Source: Peribacillus simplex (GTDB lineage: Bacteria; Bacillota; Bacilli; Bacillales; DSM-1321). Taken from it: 64,000 nucleotides of DNA. The notes under the pieces were generated by a model, which was not told where the DNA came from, ran no database searches, and was given only the letters and a program-made list of their open reading frames with translations. Shown here in pieces: positions 54,328 through 63,578 of the stretch. The stretch lies in assembly GCF_900156045.1 (NCBI RefSeq), contig NZ_FTMX01000002.1, forward strand, positions 558,001 to 622,000. Reading direction: 5' to 3'. The position numbers were made by a program, and so were the translations under genes. How positions within the stretch are numbered: position 1 is the stretch's first letter; each line of letters begins with the position of its first letter.

Positions 54328-54349
54328 TTAAACGTAATGATTACTATTA
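54328..54349. promoter_or_regulatory. Zur box
   Basis: TTAAACGTAATGATTACTATTA, centred on the CGTAATGATTAC palindrome; it matches the B. subtilis Zur consensus TCGTAATNATTACGA closely. It lies 33 bases before the L31 start, so the gene should be on only when zinc is low. Confidence 0.85.
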
Positions 54350-54427
54350 TCAACAATTTCGCTTGAAGGTACCGATTACGGCACCCTCATAATAGTTTGA
54401 TCTTGATTATCCATCCTTATTCTTTGT

Positions 54428-56446
54428 TCAGCCAGCCATGCCTTTATGCGGACCAGCCTGCAGTTCATACATTTGATAATACTTCCCTTTTAACTCCATT
54501 AATTCTTCATGTGTACCTTGCTCAGCAATCCTCCCTTTATCCAGTACAAGAATTTGGTCGGCATTTTTTATCGTGGAAAGTCTATGGGCAATGATGAATG
54601 TCGTTCTCCCTTTTTTCAGCACTTCCATTCCCTCCTGGATAATTGCCTCGGTTTCAGTGTCGATGCTTGCTGTCGCTTCATCCAGAATCAAAATGGCAGG
54701 ATTGAATGCAAGAGCACGAGCAAAAGAGATTAGCTGCCGCTGTCCGGAAGACAACGTTCCCCCTTTTTCGATCACGGGTTCATCCAACCCTAAAGGAAGA
54801 TGCTTCAACACTTTGTCCCCCCCTACATCCCTTAATGATTTTTCAACCATTTCCCTTGTGATGCCTTTATGATTCAGACTGATATTGGAAGCGATGGTGC
54901 CAGTAAATAAATAGGGATCTTGAAGGACGATTCCCATATGCTCCCTAAGGGTCTGATGGGGGATATCCAATATATTCGTGCCATCGATTTTAATTTGCCC
55001 TTCACTGCTGTCATAAAAACGGAACAATAAATTCATTATGGAACTTTTTCCTGACCCAGTATGGCCAACTAAAGCAATCGTTTCCCCTTGTTTAGCGTAG
55101 AAGGAAATGTCCCTTAACACATATTCATTATCTTTATAACCAAAAGAAACATTTTCGAATTGCACATTTCCTTTGTATCTGGACATATTTTCATCACTGA
55201 CTGCCACTCCCTGCTCATCCAATAAACTGAATGCCCGCTCCCCTGCAACAAGTGCCTGTTCAAGGTTAGCGAACTGATTGACGATCCCGTGAAGCGGATG
55301 AAGCAGGCGGCTGATCAAATCAACAATTGCATACATCATCCCTAAAGAAATGGCTGAACTCGCTGTAAGGGATATCCCGCCGAAATACCAGACGAATGCC
55401 ATTAGCGCCAAAACCTTAATGACACCAATCAAGTTTCCGCCCGTCAACGAATTCAAATGAAGCATTTTATTTTGATAGGAATAATGCTCCCTGTTCAGAT
55501 TTTCAAAAGATTGCTTCGTCTCCCTTTCACGCCCAAATGCCTGGATGATGCTCATTCCAGAAATGGATTCATTGATCATCCCATTAATATCGCTGACCCG
55601 CTCCCGAATGATGTGATTATATTTCGAGGCGAATTTACGGTATACCATCGTCCAGATAACGATGATCGGAATAAGTAAAAGACCAATGGTACCGACTCGC
55701 GGATCCAAAATATACAAAGCAATCAGAACCCCGAAAATATTAATCGTACTCGAGAAGAAGTTGGCGAGCACGGTTACGTATAATTCCCGGATCGCTTCCG
55801 TATCATTAGTGACCCTGGCTACAACTTTCCCTGCTGGCATATTATCGAAATAACGTATCGGCAGACGGGAAATATGCGTAAAAATATCATTTCGCATTTT
55901 CTGTATGATACGGTTCGCCGCTTTCTGTAAATAATAACTCTGCCCATATTGAAAAATGGAGGAAAGGATGACAAGACTAAAATAAAAGGCCACAAGCTTA
56001 ATGATCCGCGGGATTTCCGGTTGGTAAAACCGCATCACTTCCTGATTCGTCAATTTGACTGCTTGCGTACGCTGTTCTTCTCCGTCTTTCTTAATGATCA
56101 ACGATTGGTTCTCCAAGGTTCTGCGCCCATCGATAGGGACAGCTTCATTAACGAAGACAAATTGATTGCCTACCTGCAGAACATGGACTTCCCTGCCTTT
56201 CTTCTCACTTTTTGCAAAGTAATCAGCCCGTTTATACCAATTTCCATCATACTCAACAGCATCTTTTCCTTCACCCGCTTCATACCAGGTGGATTCGATG
56301 CCAAGTATATGTGAATCGATGATTTTCTTGGCAACGAAAGGACCCGTTAAATCGGCCGCTACCGAAAGTGCCAACATGATCAGGGCGCCAATGATCAATT
56401 TTTTATAAAAGGCAGCATAGTTAAAAAGTTTCTTTACGACCTTCAT
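54428..56446 (-). CDS. bmrD: Multidrug ABC exporter half-transporter BmrD (YheH)
   Basis: A 672-residue half transporter: N-terminal six-span domain with a ~100-residue extracytoplasmic insertion (~residues 55-150) as in YheH, then an ATPase with GHTGSGKSS (~residue 458), LSSGQRQL and ILILDEATASID with the catalytic glutamate. It pairs with the next protein. In B. subtilis BmrD carries the active site. It starts inside the bmrC stop (4-base overlap). Confidence 0.92.
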   Translation of the reverse strand: MKVVKKLFNYAAFYKKLIIGALIMLALSVAADLTGPFVAKKIIDSHILGIESTWYEAGEGKDAVEYDGNWYKRADYFAKSEKKGREVHVLQVGNQFVFVNEAVPIDGRRTLENQSLIIKKDGEEQRTQAVKLTNQEVMRFYQPEIPRIIKLVAFYFSLVILSSIFQYGQSYYLQKAANRIIQKMRNDIFTHISRLPIRYFDNMPAGKVVARVTNDTEAIRELYVTVLANFFSSTINIFGVLIALYILDPRVGTIGLLLIPIIVIWTMVYRKFASKYNHIIRERVSDINGMINESISGMSIIQAFGRERETKQSFENLNREHYSYQNKMLHLNSLTGGNLIGVIKVLALMAFVWYFGGISLTASSAISLGMMYAIVDLISRLLHPLHGIVNQFANLEQALVAGERAFSLLDEQGVAVSDENMSRYKGNVQFENVSFGYKDNEYVLRDISFYAKQGETIALVGHTGSGKSSIMNLLFRFYDSSEGQIKIDGTNILDIPHQTLREHMGIVLQDPYLFTGTIASNISLNHKGITREMVEKSLRDVGGDKVLKHLPLGLDEPVIEKGGTLSSGQRQLISFARALAFNPAILILDEATASIDTETEAIIQEGMEVLKKGRTTFIIAHRLSTIKNADQILVLDKGRIAEQGTHEELMELKGKYYQMYELQAGPHKGMAG

Positions 56447-58194
56447 GCCTTCACCTCCGTCCCTTCGTCAACCTGCTGTCGTTCAAATTGCTCTCTATAC
56501 CAGCCATCCTTTTGCAGTAAATCCGCATGAGTCCCCTCTTCGATGATCTCTCCATTGTCCAACACGATAATTCGGTCCGCGTGCTGAACGGCTGATAAGC
56601 GATGGGTTGTGATGATCGTCGTTTTTCCTGCACGTTCATTTTGGATATTTTCGATGATTGTCGTTTCCGTTTTTGCATCTACAGCGGATAAGGAATCATC
56701 CAATATAAGGATTTCCGGATTTTTGATCAGTGCCCTGGCAATCGAGATCCTCTGCTTTTGCCCTCCAGATAGGGCGACACCCTTCTCACCGACGAGTGTC
56801 TCAAGACGGTTGGGCAGCATCATTAAGTCCTTCTCAAAATCCGCAAGCCAGATAGCTTCAGACAGTTCCTCTTCCGTTGCATCCATTTTACCGAATAAGA
56901 TATTTTCCCTAACAGACTTCGAGAATAAGAAATGGTCCTGTGGAACGTAGCCGATCCATTTACGAATATCTTCAAGGTTCAGTTCCTCCAGCGGCATGCC
57001 TGCAAAAGCGATTTCACCTGTTCCTAAAGGATATTCCCGCAGCAATTGCTTCACGAATGTCGTTTTTCCACTCCCTGTTTTCCCCACTATCCCCAATGTT
57101 TGACCGCGCTCAAGCTGAACGGAAATATTGGATAGATTCACAACCGTTGAGGACGGGTATGTAAAATACACTGAATTGAATTGGATATTTCCCGGTTTTT
57201 GAATACTCTTCAAACCCAATGAATTTTTCACATCCGCTTCATATGAAAGGGTATCCTGAACACGATCTAGCGAGGCATTTCCTCTTTGCATGACATTGAT
57301 CAGTTCACCCACCGCTATCATCGGCCAAATTAACATGCCTAGGTACACATTGAACGAAACAAGTCCGCCAAGCGTTATGGCCTGTTGAAACACAAGATAA
57401 GCCCCGTAGCCTAACCCGATTAAATAACTGATGCCGATGATAATGCTGATTGTCGGATCAAAGAGTGCGTCGATTTTTGCCACGGCCAGATTTTTGCGAT
57501 ATACATCCTCTGTCATTTCATCAAATCGCTTTTCGTCTTCCCGCTCCTGGACATAGGCCCGGATAACACGGACGCCTGAAATGGATTCCAGGACCTTGTC
57601 ATTTAAAGTACCAAAAGCTGCTTGTGCATCCGTAAATCGTTTGTAAATTTTCTTCACGTAAATTTGCATCATCACTGCCATGATCGGCAGCGGCAGCACC
57701 GCCGCAATCGTCAACTCCCAGCTGATCGTGGCTCCCATCATGACCACAACCGTAATGGTGAACAGCACCGAGTCAACGAGCGTCAATATCCCAAAACCAG
57801 CAGTGAGGGATATTGCTTTTAAATCATTGGTTGCCCTTGCCATTAAATCCCCTGTACGGTTTTTTTCATAAAACGTCGGCGTCATTTTCAGCAAATGGCC
57901 CATAAATCCAGACCTTAGCTTTCGTTCGACCAGGTTACCGCCGCCGAATAACAAGTAACTCCATAAATAACCAAATAGGTAACTGCCGCTCAGTACCATG
58001 AGCAAATAAATAACGTATTTCATGACCCCTTCCTGTGTCATGCTGCCATTGTTCATATCATCGATGGCATTCCCGACGAGTTTTGGCGGAATAACCTCCA
58101 GGATATTCACCAGGCACAGAAATAAAATCGCCAAGGTATAACGCCGCCACTGTTCTTTAAAGAACCAGGACAGCTTTTTAAAAATCGCAAACAT
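56443..58194 (-). CDS. bmrC: Multidrug ABC exporter half-transporter BmrC (YheI)
   Basis: A 583-residue half transporter, six spans then an ATPase with GKTGSGKTT (~residue 374), LSGGQKQR and ILILDDSLSAVD. Here Asp replaces the catalytic Glu after Walker B, as expected for the degenerate site of BmrC. ATG at 58194 follows GGGAGGGG, giving MFAIFKKLSWFF; the frame up to 58305 is leader sequence. With BmrD it exports drugs. Confidence 0.92.
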   Translation of the reverse strand: MFAIFKKLSWFFKEQWRRYTLAILFLCLVNILEVIPPKLVGNAIDDMNNGSMTQEGVMKYVIYLLMVLSGSYLFGYLWSYLLFGGGNLVERKLRSGFMGHLLKMTPTFYEKNRTGDLMARATNDLKAISLTAGFGILTLVDSVLFTITVVVMMGATISWELTIAAVLPLPIMAVMMQIYVKKIYKRFTDAQAAFGTLNDKVLESISGVRVIRAYVQEREDEKRFDEMTEDVYRKNLAVAKIDALFDPTISIIIGISYLIGLGYGAYLVFQQAITLGGLVSFNVYLGMLIWPMIAVGELINVMQRGNASLDRVQDTLSYEADVKNSLGLKSIQKPGNIQFNSVYFTYPSSTVVNLSNISVQLERGQTLGIVGKTGSGKTTFVKQLLREYPLGTGEIAFAGMPLEELNLEDIRKWIGYVPQDHFLFSKSVRENILFGKMDATEEELSEAIWLADFEKDLMMLPNRLETLVGEKGVALSGGQKQRISIARALIKNPEILILDDSLSAVDAKTETTIIENIQNERAGKTTIITTHRLSAVQHADRIIVLDNGEIIEEGTHADLLQKDGWYREQFERQQVDEGTEVKA

Positions 58195-58229
58195 GAATTC
58201 CCCTCCCTTTTGTTCAAACCTTTCACTCG

Positions 58230-58286
58230 CTAACCGCTTTCTGGATCTCCGGGTTGCCATAAGTTTTCCATTGTCTTTCGTCTCAT
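58230..58286 (-). CDS. Second leader peptide of bmrCD, 18 aa
   Basis: A frame MRRKTMENLWQPGDPESG ending in TAG, with AGGAGG eight bases before the ATG. It lies 36 bases before bmrC. The strong ribosome site and closeness to bmrC suggest a translated leader. No database support could be checked. Confidence 0.6.
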   Translation of the reverse strand: MRRKTMENLWQPGDPESG

Positions 58287-58345
58287 TTAAAATTCCTCCT
58301 ATCATTTATATGGAAAGGATGCTTATGCACCTGTACCCCAAATGC

Positions 58346-58441
58346 AGAAAAGCCCCCGCCAATTAGCGGAAGCTTTTTTAGATGCGTAATGAACACATAT
58401 AAAAGCGCAGGCCGCGAAAACTCCACACCTGCGCTTTAAAA
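58346..58441 (-). promoter_or_regulatory. two hairpins between the leader peptides
   Basis: Hairpin A (58402-58440) has a perfect 10-bp stem, AAAGCGCAGG / CCTGCGCTTT, then TTATATG on the minus strand. Hairpin B (58346-58383) pairs AAGCTTCCGC with GGCGGGGGCTT imperfectly, followed by TTCT. Both could act as attenuator terminators for the bmrCD transcript. Confidence 0.65.
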
Positions 58442-58474
58442 TGATCAATGAACACGTTACGTTGAATCCTTTGT

Positions 58475-58552
58475 CTAGAAAGACAAGGTCCCAGGGCAGG
58501 CGGACGTATGATATTCAATTGTGACATCACTGTGCTTAACTGATTTAGTCAT
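58475..58552 (-). CDS. First leader peptide of bmrCD, 25 aa
   Basis: A frame starting MTKSVKHSDVTIEYHTSA and ending in PGTLSF, after a perfect AAAGGAGG at 7 bases. The stop codon TAG lies in a small stem TTGTCT / AGACAA, so a stalled or terminating ribosome would change folding of the following hairpins. B. subtilis bmrB, the known attenuation leader of bmrCD, is the precedent; I cannot show sequence homology. Confidence 0.68.
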   Translation of the reverse strand: MTKSVKHSDVTIEYHTSACPGTLSF

Positions 58553-58709
58553 GACGTTCGCCTCCTTTTTCAATAATTATTGGTAATATTTAACTTATAT
58601 TTAAAGGTTACTACGTTTTACATAGCTTTGTCAATTGCGACTTTTCTAGATTATTGCTGGATAATCCTTTATTCTTATAAGGATGACGTAACCTAAGGAG
58701 GTTCAGCAT

Positions 58710-58883
58710 ATGCAATGGAGAAAATATATACTCCTAGCAGTTCCCTTTTTATTTTCATCCATTTTCATCTTATTTGCCGTACCGGTCCAATATAGATTTT
58801 TATCCTTCATTCCTGTGTTTCTTTTCTGGATCGTTTATTATATTTTATTGTACTGGGAAAAGAAGAAGAAAAATAACCGATGA
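58710..58883 (+). CDS. Small membrane protein, 57 aa, unknown function
   Basis: A 57-residue protein starting MQWRKYILLAVPFLFSSIF with two membrane spans and a basic tail EKKKKNNR. CTAAGGAGG lies 8 bases before the ATG, and a terminator follows 10 bases after the stop. Unknown family; too short for standard gene finding. Confidence 0.78.
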   Translation: MQWRKYILLAVPFLFSSIFILFAVPVQYRFLSFIPVFLFWIVYYILLYWEKKKKNNR

Positions 58884-58892
58884 TATCACCTT

Positions 58893-58921
58893 TAGGGCGT
58901 TGCAAATGCAACGCCCTTTTC
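58893..58921 (+). terminator. terminator of the 57-aa gene
   Basis: 11-bp stem AGGGCGTTGCA / TGCAACGCCCT with a 2-base loop, then TTTC. Confidence 0.88.
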
Positions 58922-58967
58922 TTGACGGCTCTGCATATAATGATCGAAAAACATTCGTGGTGATTGT

Positions 58968-60086
58968 ATGCTTTCCCAATATTTGCAGAAGCTGATGGAC
59001 AAACACCCTGTCAAAACAAAACCCATCATCGATGCCGAAAGATATGACACGCTAAAATCCCGTTTACAAAAAGAGCTCTTTCAGCCTTTTGATGAGTCGA
59101 AAGCATTTTTTCCTGAGGAAACCGCCCTTATAAAAAGCATTCGAACCGAGACGGCTGCCTTGAACCGGAACAATATTACAAGAACACAAGCATATCTTGC
59201 CTTCTACAATCGTAATCCAGAGGTCCATTGGGCCTTTTTAGCACATATGGTTTCGAGGAATGGAGGATACCATATGACTGACTTGAAAAGTTCAACCATG
59301 ACCCATCTCCTTGACAGAGCCGAACGGCAGAAATTTTTCCTGTTCCTTGAGCGCGCCAATTCGGCCATATTTGCAGATGCCTTCCCCCAGCTTCTTTTAT
59401 ATGAACATTCTAAACAAAAAGAACTTCCGCTAAGAAGGTATTTTCCAGTATTCCGCATTTCAAGATTCATGGCCCCGATTTGGGAATCTTTCATCGAAGA
59501 TCCCCATTCACCCCTTTTGACAACGGCCCTCATCATTAATGAACAAAGAATGCTTCAGGAAAGGATCTTAAAGCGCACCCGTCATGGTGAAATCCTCCGC
59601 AGGCTTGATTTTCAGCTTCAGGAGTACTTAGGCTTCATGAAAGTGATCTTTCCTTATGCAAACAAGCAAAAAGGGCTTCATAACTTGACAGGCCTTACCA
59701 TCGAACGCTTTGCCGACCCGAAACAGCGGATTGAAACGGGGAAATTATTATATGGGCTCCTTTTTCAGCATCCGGCGGTTTTTCGCGGTGTTGGCCAATT
59801 TACAAAAGAGATTCCCCACACTGGTTCCAGAAAGGATTACTGGGGAAGCATATATACCTCTGATGCATCCACGTCAAAAGATGATAAAGTCTACAGCCCC
59901 ACTCTACATGATGCATGGGATGATCAACTTTTCTTTCCTCCCCATTCCTTTGATTGGTTCACGAATGAAAGCTTCATAGAAGATTTACGAAGCACACCGA
60001 TCATTAAAAAGGCGGACCTGACCAACGAGGTGCTCGAAAATGTCAAGCAGCTGAAAACCCTCAACGGAATGAAAGCCATTTTCTAG
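58968..60086 (+). CDS. DUF2515 family protein (YppC-like)
   Basis: A 372-residue soluble protein with the pattern of DUF2515 (B. subtilis YppC): RTQAYLAFYNRNPEVHWAFL, VSRNGGYHMTDLKS and HPAVFRGVGQFTKE. No catalytic motif is apparent. GTGATTGT precedes the ATG, a weak ribosome site. The next gene starts 74 bases later. Confidence 0.78.
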   Translation: MLSQYLQKLMDKHPVKTKPIIDAERYDTLKSRLQKELFQPFDESKAFFPEETALIKSIRTETAALNRNNITRTQAYLAFYNRNPEVHWAFLAHMVSRNGGYHMTDLKSSTMTHLLDRAERQKFFLFLERANSAIFADAFPQLLLYEHSKQKELPLRRYFPVFRISRFMAPIWESFIEDPHSPLLTTALIINEQRMLQERILKRTRHGEILRRLDFQLQEYLGFMKVIFPYANKQKGLHNLTGLTIERFADPKQRIETGKLLYGLLFQHPAVFRGVGQFTKEIPHTGSRKDYWGSIYTSDASTSKDDKVYSPTLHDAWDDQLFFPPHSFDWFTNESFIEDLRSTPIIKKADLTNEVLENVKQLKTLNGMKAIF

Positions 60087-60160
60087 CATCAAGCCTCTTA
60101 CTTTGAATATCCCATCCCCCATTTGGCAAGAATGGTTAGCAAAAAGAATGGGTGAAACAA

Positions 60161-60514
60161 ATGAGAGGCATTGTACTATTGAATCCACATTACAAAATCG
60201 GGGATTTACATACGGATGAAAGCTTGGCAATCCAAAAGATTATGACGGACAAGCATATAGAGGAAAAGAATATTTCCCCGGTCATACTGAATCCGTATCA
60301 AATCCATCCTTATTACACCATCCCGCATGAGCTTCTACTTAATTTACAAAATAAAAAAACGGGTCAAATCGATTGCCTGGTGCTTCACTCTCTGGAAACG
60401 ATCGAACGCTTCATCTATATATACCCTGAAAAATGGCTTGAGCTTTGCGGATATTTCAAAGAGATTATCAGCGTCGCGACTCAAACTCCCGTTAAGAAAT
60501 ATGAAGCAAATTAA
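60161..60514 (+). CDS. Hypothetical protein, 117 aa
   Basis: A 117-residue soluble protein starting MRGIVLLNPHYKIGDLHTD, then IDCLVLHSLETIERFIYIYP. No motif recognised. Possibly co-transcribed with the DUF2515 gene. The ATG at 60161 has GGGTGA 6 bases before; a GTG at 60152 is the rival start. Confidence 0.6.
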   Translation: MRGIVLLNPHYKIGDLHTDESLAIQKIMTDKHIEEKNISPVILNPYQIHPYYTIPHELLLNLQNKKTGQIDCLVLHSLETIERFIYIYPEKWLELCGYFKEIISVATQTPVKKYEAN

Positions 60515-60868
60515 TGCTTAAAATCAAAATTCATGGTACTAAAGTCATTGTGAATGGATTCCAAAGGTTGTTCATTCATTTACTTTGTGAGCTCCCCTTT
60601 TTCACAAAAGCGACTCATATATTTCTCTCCCCATAATGGTCGCTATGCCGCTCCGCCCTCTCTTTATCTATTAAACCCCTTCGGACTCATTGGCCTTTAT
60701 ATCAATTTTCCTAATTATAAGATTACGAGGAATGATATAACTTCAAAACATTCTTTTGGAAATATAGATAAATTTACGGATAAAGCATAGAAAAATAAGT
60801 TAATTTTATATATCATTGGAGATAGGAATTTTCTTATTTTTTACTTTTACTAGAAAGGAATGTTACTG
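60515..60868. other. intergenic stretch before the PBP gene
   Basis: About 350 bases without a supported gene. A 78-codon frame from 60554 has no ribosome site and unlikely composition. The region before 60869 is AT-rich and should carry the PBP promoter. Confidence 0.45.
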
Positions 60869-62983
60869 ATGGCCAAAGAAAAAAAGAAAAAAACCCCAAT
60901 TCCTTTCCGACTGAACTTTTTGTTCTTTTTAATATTCATTTTATTTTCAAGCCTAATCATCCGGCTTGGCATCGTCCAAATCGTGTATGGGGATGATTAC
61001 CTTCGAGAAGTGGACCGAACGGAAAACGATGTGGCCAATACCCCCGTTCCCCGTGGCAAGATGTATGACCGCAACTTGAATCCGGTCGTTGATAATGAGC
61101 CACGTAATGCCATCACCTATACGAAATACCCGAATACGAAAACGGCCGATATGGTGAAGACGGCAGAGGTCCTTGCCACCTTGATAGAAAAAGATACCAA
61201 AAAGGTAACCCTGCCGGATAAAAAGGATTTTTGGATTTTAAAGCATCCGAAAGAAGCCGAAGCCTTGATCACCAAGGCCGAGAAGAAGAAAGTAATCGAA
61301 AAGAAACTGGAACAAAAAGATTTATACAAACTTCAAATGGAACGGGTAACCGATGAGGATATCAACGAATTCACCAAGGATGAATTGGAAGTGATCGCCA
61401 TCTTCCGGGAATTCAATAGCGGCTATGCCCTCGCACCGTCGATCGTGAAGAATAAAGATGTCACCACTAAGGAATTCGCCAGGGTCAGCGAACATTTGGA
61501 TGAAATGCCAGGCGTGGATGTAACGACGGATTGGGAAAGGACCTATAAGTATGATGAGACCCTCCGCTCGGTTCTTGGCAAGGTCTCTTCTTCCGAAGAA
61601 GGCATTCCCAGTGAAAATATCGACTATTATCTGGCACGCGACTATACCAGGAATGACCGAGTCGGAAAAAGTTATATCGAAAAACAATATGAAGATGTCC
61701 TGCGCGGTCAAAAGACGCGGATTGAAAATGTGCTGAGCAAAGGGGAAGTCATCAATACGAATACCCTGACTGAAGGGCAAAGCGGAAAAGACTTGGTTCT
61801 GACAATTGATATGGAGCTGCAGCAGCAGGTTGAAAAAATCATCGAGAGAGAATTGTCGAAATCGAAAGCTAAAGGAAATACCTACTTATTGGATCGTGCC
61901 TTTGTCGTTTTAATGGACCCGAATACAGGCGAGGTGCTTACAATGGCCGGCAGGCAATACGGCCGCAACAGTAAGACCGGATTGACCGAAATGAACGATT
62001 TCGCCCTTGGAAACATTACGACCTCCTATACGATGGGGTCATCTGTCAAAGGGGCTACGGTCTACACGGGCTTTCAGACAGGAGCCATCGCACCAGGGTC
62101 AGCTTTTTTTGACAGAAAACTCCTTTTAGCAGGGGCCCCTATGAAAGGATCTTATAGTGATTTGGGTTATGTAACCGATGTCTCTGCGTTAAAGAAATCG
62201 TCGAATGTCTATATGTTCATGACGGCAATCAAAATTGCCGGCGGTCATTATATCCCTAACCGGCCGTTAGGGATCAACCGGGAAGCTTATTCAATCATGC
62301 GGAATCATTATGCCCAATTTGGATTGGGTGTCCGCACAGGCATCGACCTGCCAAATGAATCCGTAGGGTTTAAAGGAGTCGATATGTCAACAGACGGATT
62401 GCTGCTGGATTTATCAATTGGCCAGTATGATACATATACTCCTATGCAATTGGCACAGTATGTTTCGACGATTGCAAATGGCGGAAAAAGGCTTGAGCCC
62501 CATATGGTCAGGGAAATCAGGAATCCATCCAACGAACACAATGAATTGGGCAGCGTCTTTAAAACAATGAGTCCCAAAGTGTTAAACGATTTAGGCGGGA
62601 AAGACGTTTGGATGCAGCGTGTCCAGGAAGGATTCAGGCAGGTTGCCCAGGAGCCAGGCGGGACGGCATATAAATATTTCGGCGGGAAGTCCTACCATGC
62701 GGCAGCAAAAACGGGTACTGCCGAGGCCTTTTACGACGGACCGCGGAGGAATCAATATAGCGCGCCAGTCCCGACTATCAATCTGACACTTGTAGGTTAT
62801 GCACCTCACAATAATCCGGAAGTGGCATTCTCTGTCGTCGTGCCATGGGTGTATCAAGGAAAGCCCTCTGATGATATTAACAAACGGATCGGGCGGGACG
62901 TAATGGACGCCTACTTTAAATTGAAGGAAAAAAGAGCAAAAGGTGAATCTGATGCAGATAAAGCAGTAGAAAGCACTCAATGA
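60869..62983 (+). CDS. Class B penicillin-binding protein (PbpA/PbpH type)
   Basis: A 704-residue transpeptidase for rod-shape wall synthesis. An N-terminal anchor (LNFLFFLIFILFSSLIIRLGI), a PBP dimer domain with RGKMYDRN, then the transpeptidase: SSVKG (SxxK), KSSNVYMF (SxN) and AKTGTAEAF (KTG). The length equals B. subtilis PbpH (704) and is near PbpA (716); I cannot choose. AAAGGA precedes ATG 60869; ATG 60860 is possible. Confidence 0.92.
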   Translation: MAKEKKKKTPIPFRLNFLFFLIFILFSSLIIRLGIVQIVYGDDYLREVDRTENDVANTPVPRGKMYDRNLNPVVDNEPRNAITYTKYPNTKTADMVKTAEVLATLIEKDTKKVTLPDKKDFWILKHPKEAEALITKAEKKKVIEKKLEQKDLYKLQMERVTDEDINEFTKDELEVIAIFREFNSGYALAPSIVKNKDVTTKEFARVSEHLDEMPGVDVTTDWERTYKYDETLRSVLGKVSSSEEGIPSENIDYYLARDYTRNDRVGKSYIEKQYEDVLRGQKTRIENVLSKGEVINTNTLTEGQSGKDLVLTIDMELQQQVEKIIERELSKSKAKGNTYLLDRAFVVLMDPNTGEVLTMAGRQYGRNSKTGLTEMNDFALGNITTSYTMGSSVKGATVYTGFQTGAIAPGSAFFDRKLLLAGAPMKGSYSDLGYVTDVSALKKSSNVYMFMTAIKIAGGHYIPNRPLGINREAYSIMRNHYAQFGLGVRTGIDLPNESVGFKGVDMSTDGLLLDLSIGQYDTYTPMQLAQYVSTIANGGKRLEPHMVREIRNPSNEHNELGSVFKTMSPKVLNDLGGKDVWMQRVQEGFRQVAQEPGGTAYKYFGGKSYHAAAKTGTAEAFYDGPRRNQYSAPVPTINLTLVGYAPHNNPEVAFSVVVPWVYQGKPSDDINKRIGRDVMDAYFKLKEKRAKGESDADKAVESTQ

Positions 62984-62989
62984 TAATTA

Positions 62990-63029
62990 CAAAAAAAGGC
63001 CTGCTCGATTACGAGCAGGCCTTTTTTGA
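62990..63029. terminator. bidirectional terminator between the PBP and CBS genes
   Basis: AAAAGGCCTGCTCG / CGAGCAGGCCTTTT with A and T runs at both ends. It serves the converging genes. Confidence 0.92.
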
Positions 63030-63036
63030 TCTTCAT

Positions 63037-63504
63037 TTATTCCAGCTTTTGAACGAATTCCTTATATAGAGCCCTAAGTGCATCTCCCCTGCTGATGATG
63101 CCGACGACTTTATTATTTTTGTCCACGACGGGGATTTTCTTGAAATGATGCTTGGAAAGGACCTTTATCAATTCATCTAACGGATCTTCGGGGGATAGCT
63201 TTGTAATCCTTTTATTTTTAATGATTTGCGAGACTTTATCACTCATTTTGGATGTAACCTTTTCATCCAATTCTTCACCGGGAAGAACCGTAATGTAGGT
63301 GAAATATCCCATGATGGCTTCTTCTGCAGGTGTCAAATAACGAAGGATATCCCCGTCCGTGACCATTCCCAAAAGCTTATCATGCTCATCGACGACCGGT
63401 ACCCCGCCCACTTTATTTTCAATTAAAATTCGCAGAATTTCCTTTAATGTAAAATCAGGACGGGCTACAAAGACTTCTCTTATCATGAAATCCTTAACTA
63501 ACAT
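63037..63504 (-). CDS. CBS-domain-pair protein
   Basis: A 155-residue protein made of two CBS domains (residues ~1-55, VPVVDEHDKLLGMVTDGDIL; and ~100-150, IPVVDKNNKVVGIISRGDAL). CBS pairs bind adenosine ligands such as AMP or c-di-AMP. No effector domain is attached; function unknown. GGGGTGG precedes the ATG. It lies downstream of glpK with 74 bases between, possibly one unit. Confidence 0.9.
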   Translation of the reverse strand: MLVKDFMIREVFVARPDFTLKEILRILIENKVGGVPVVDEHDKLLGMVTDGDILRYLTPAEEAIMGYFTYITVLPGEELDEKVTSKMSDKVSQIIKNKRITKLSPEDPLDELIKVLSKHHFKKIPVVDKNNKVVGIISRGDALRALYKEFVQKLE

Positions 63505-63578
63505 CTTACCACCCCTTATTTTATGTTTGGACGTTCTGTATTCATCTCTCTCCTCTATTAATAATACCCTTACTTACT

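Larger units (their letters stand above)
58195..58709. other. leader region of bmrCD
   Basis: About 515 bases holding, in mRNA order on the minus strand: a 25-aa leader (58552-58475), a hairpin overlapping its stop, two further hairpins and an 18-aa leader (58286-58230). The rest before 58709 carries the divergent promoters. Confidence 0.6.

Noticed and set aside
60554..60790. 78-codon plus-strand frame
   Set aside because: No ribosome site, no domain or membrane pattern that convinces, in an intergenic region.
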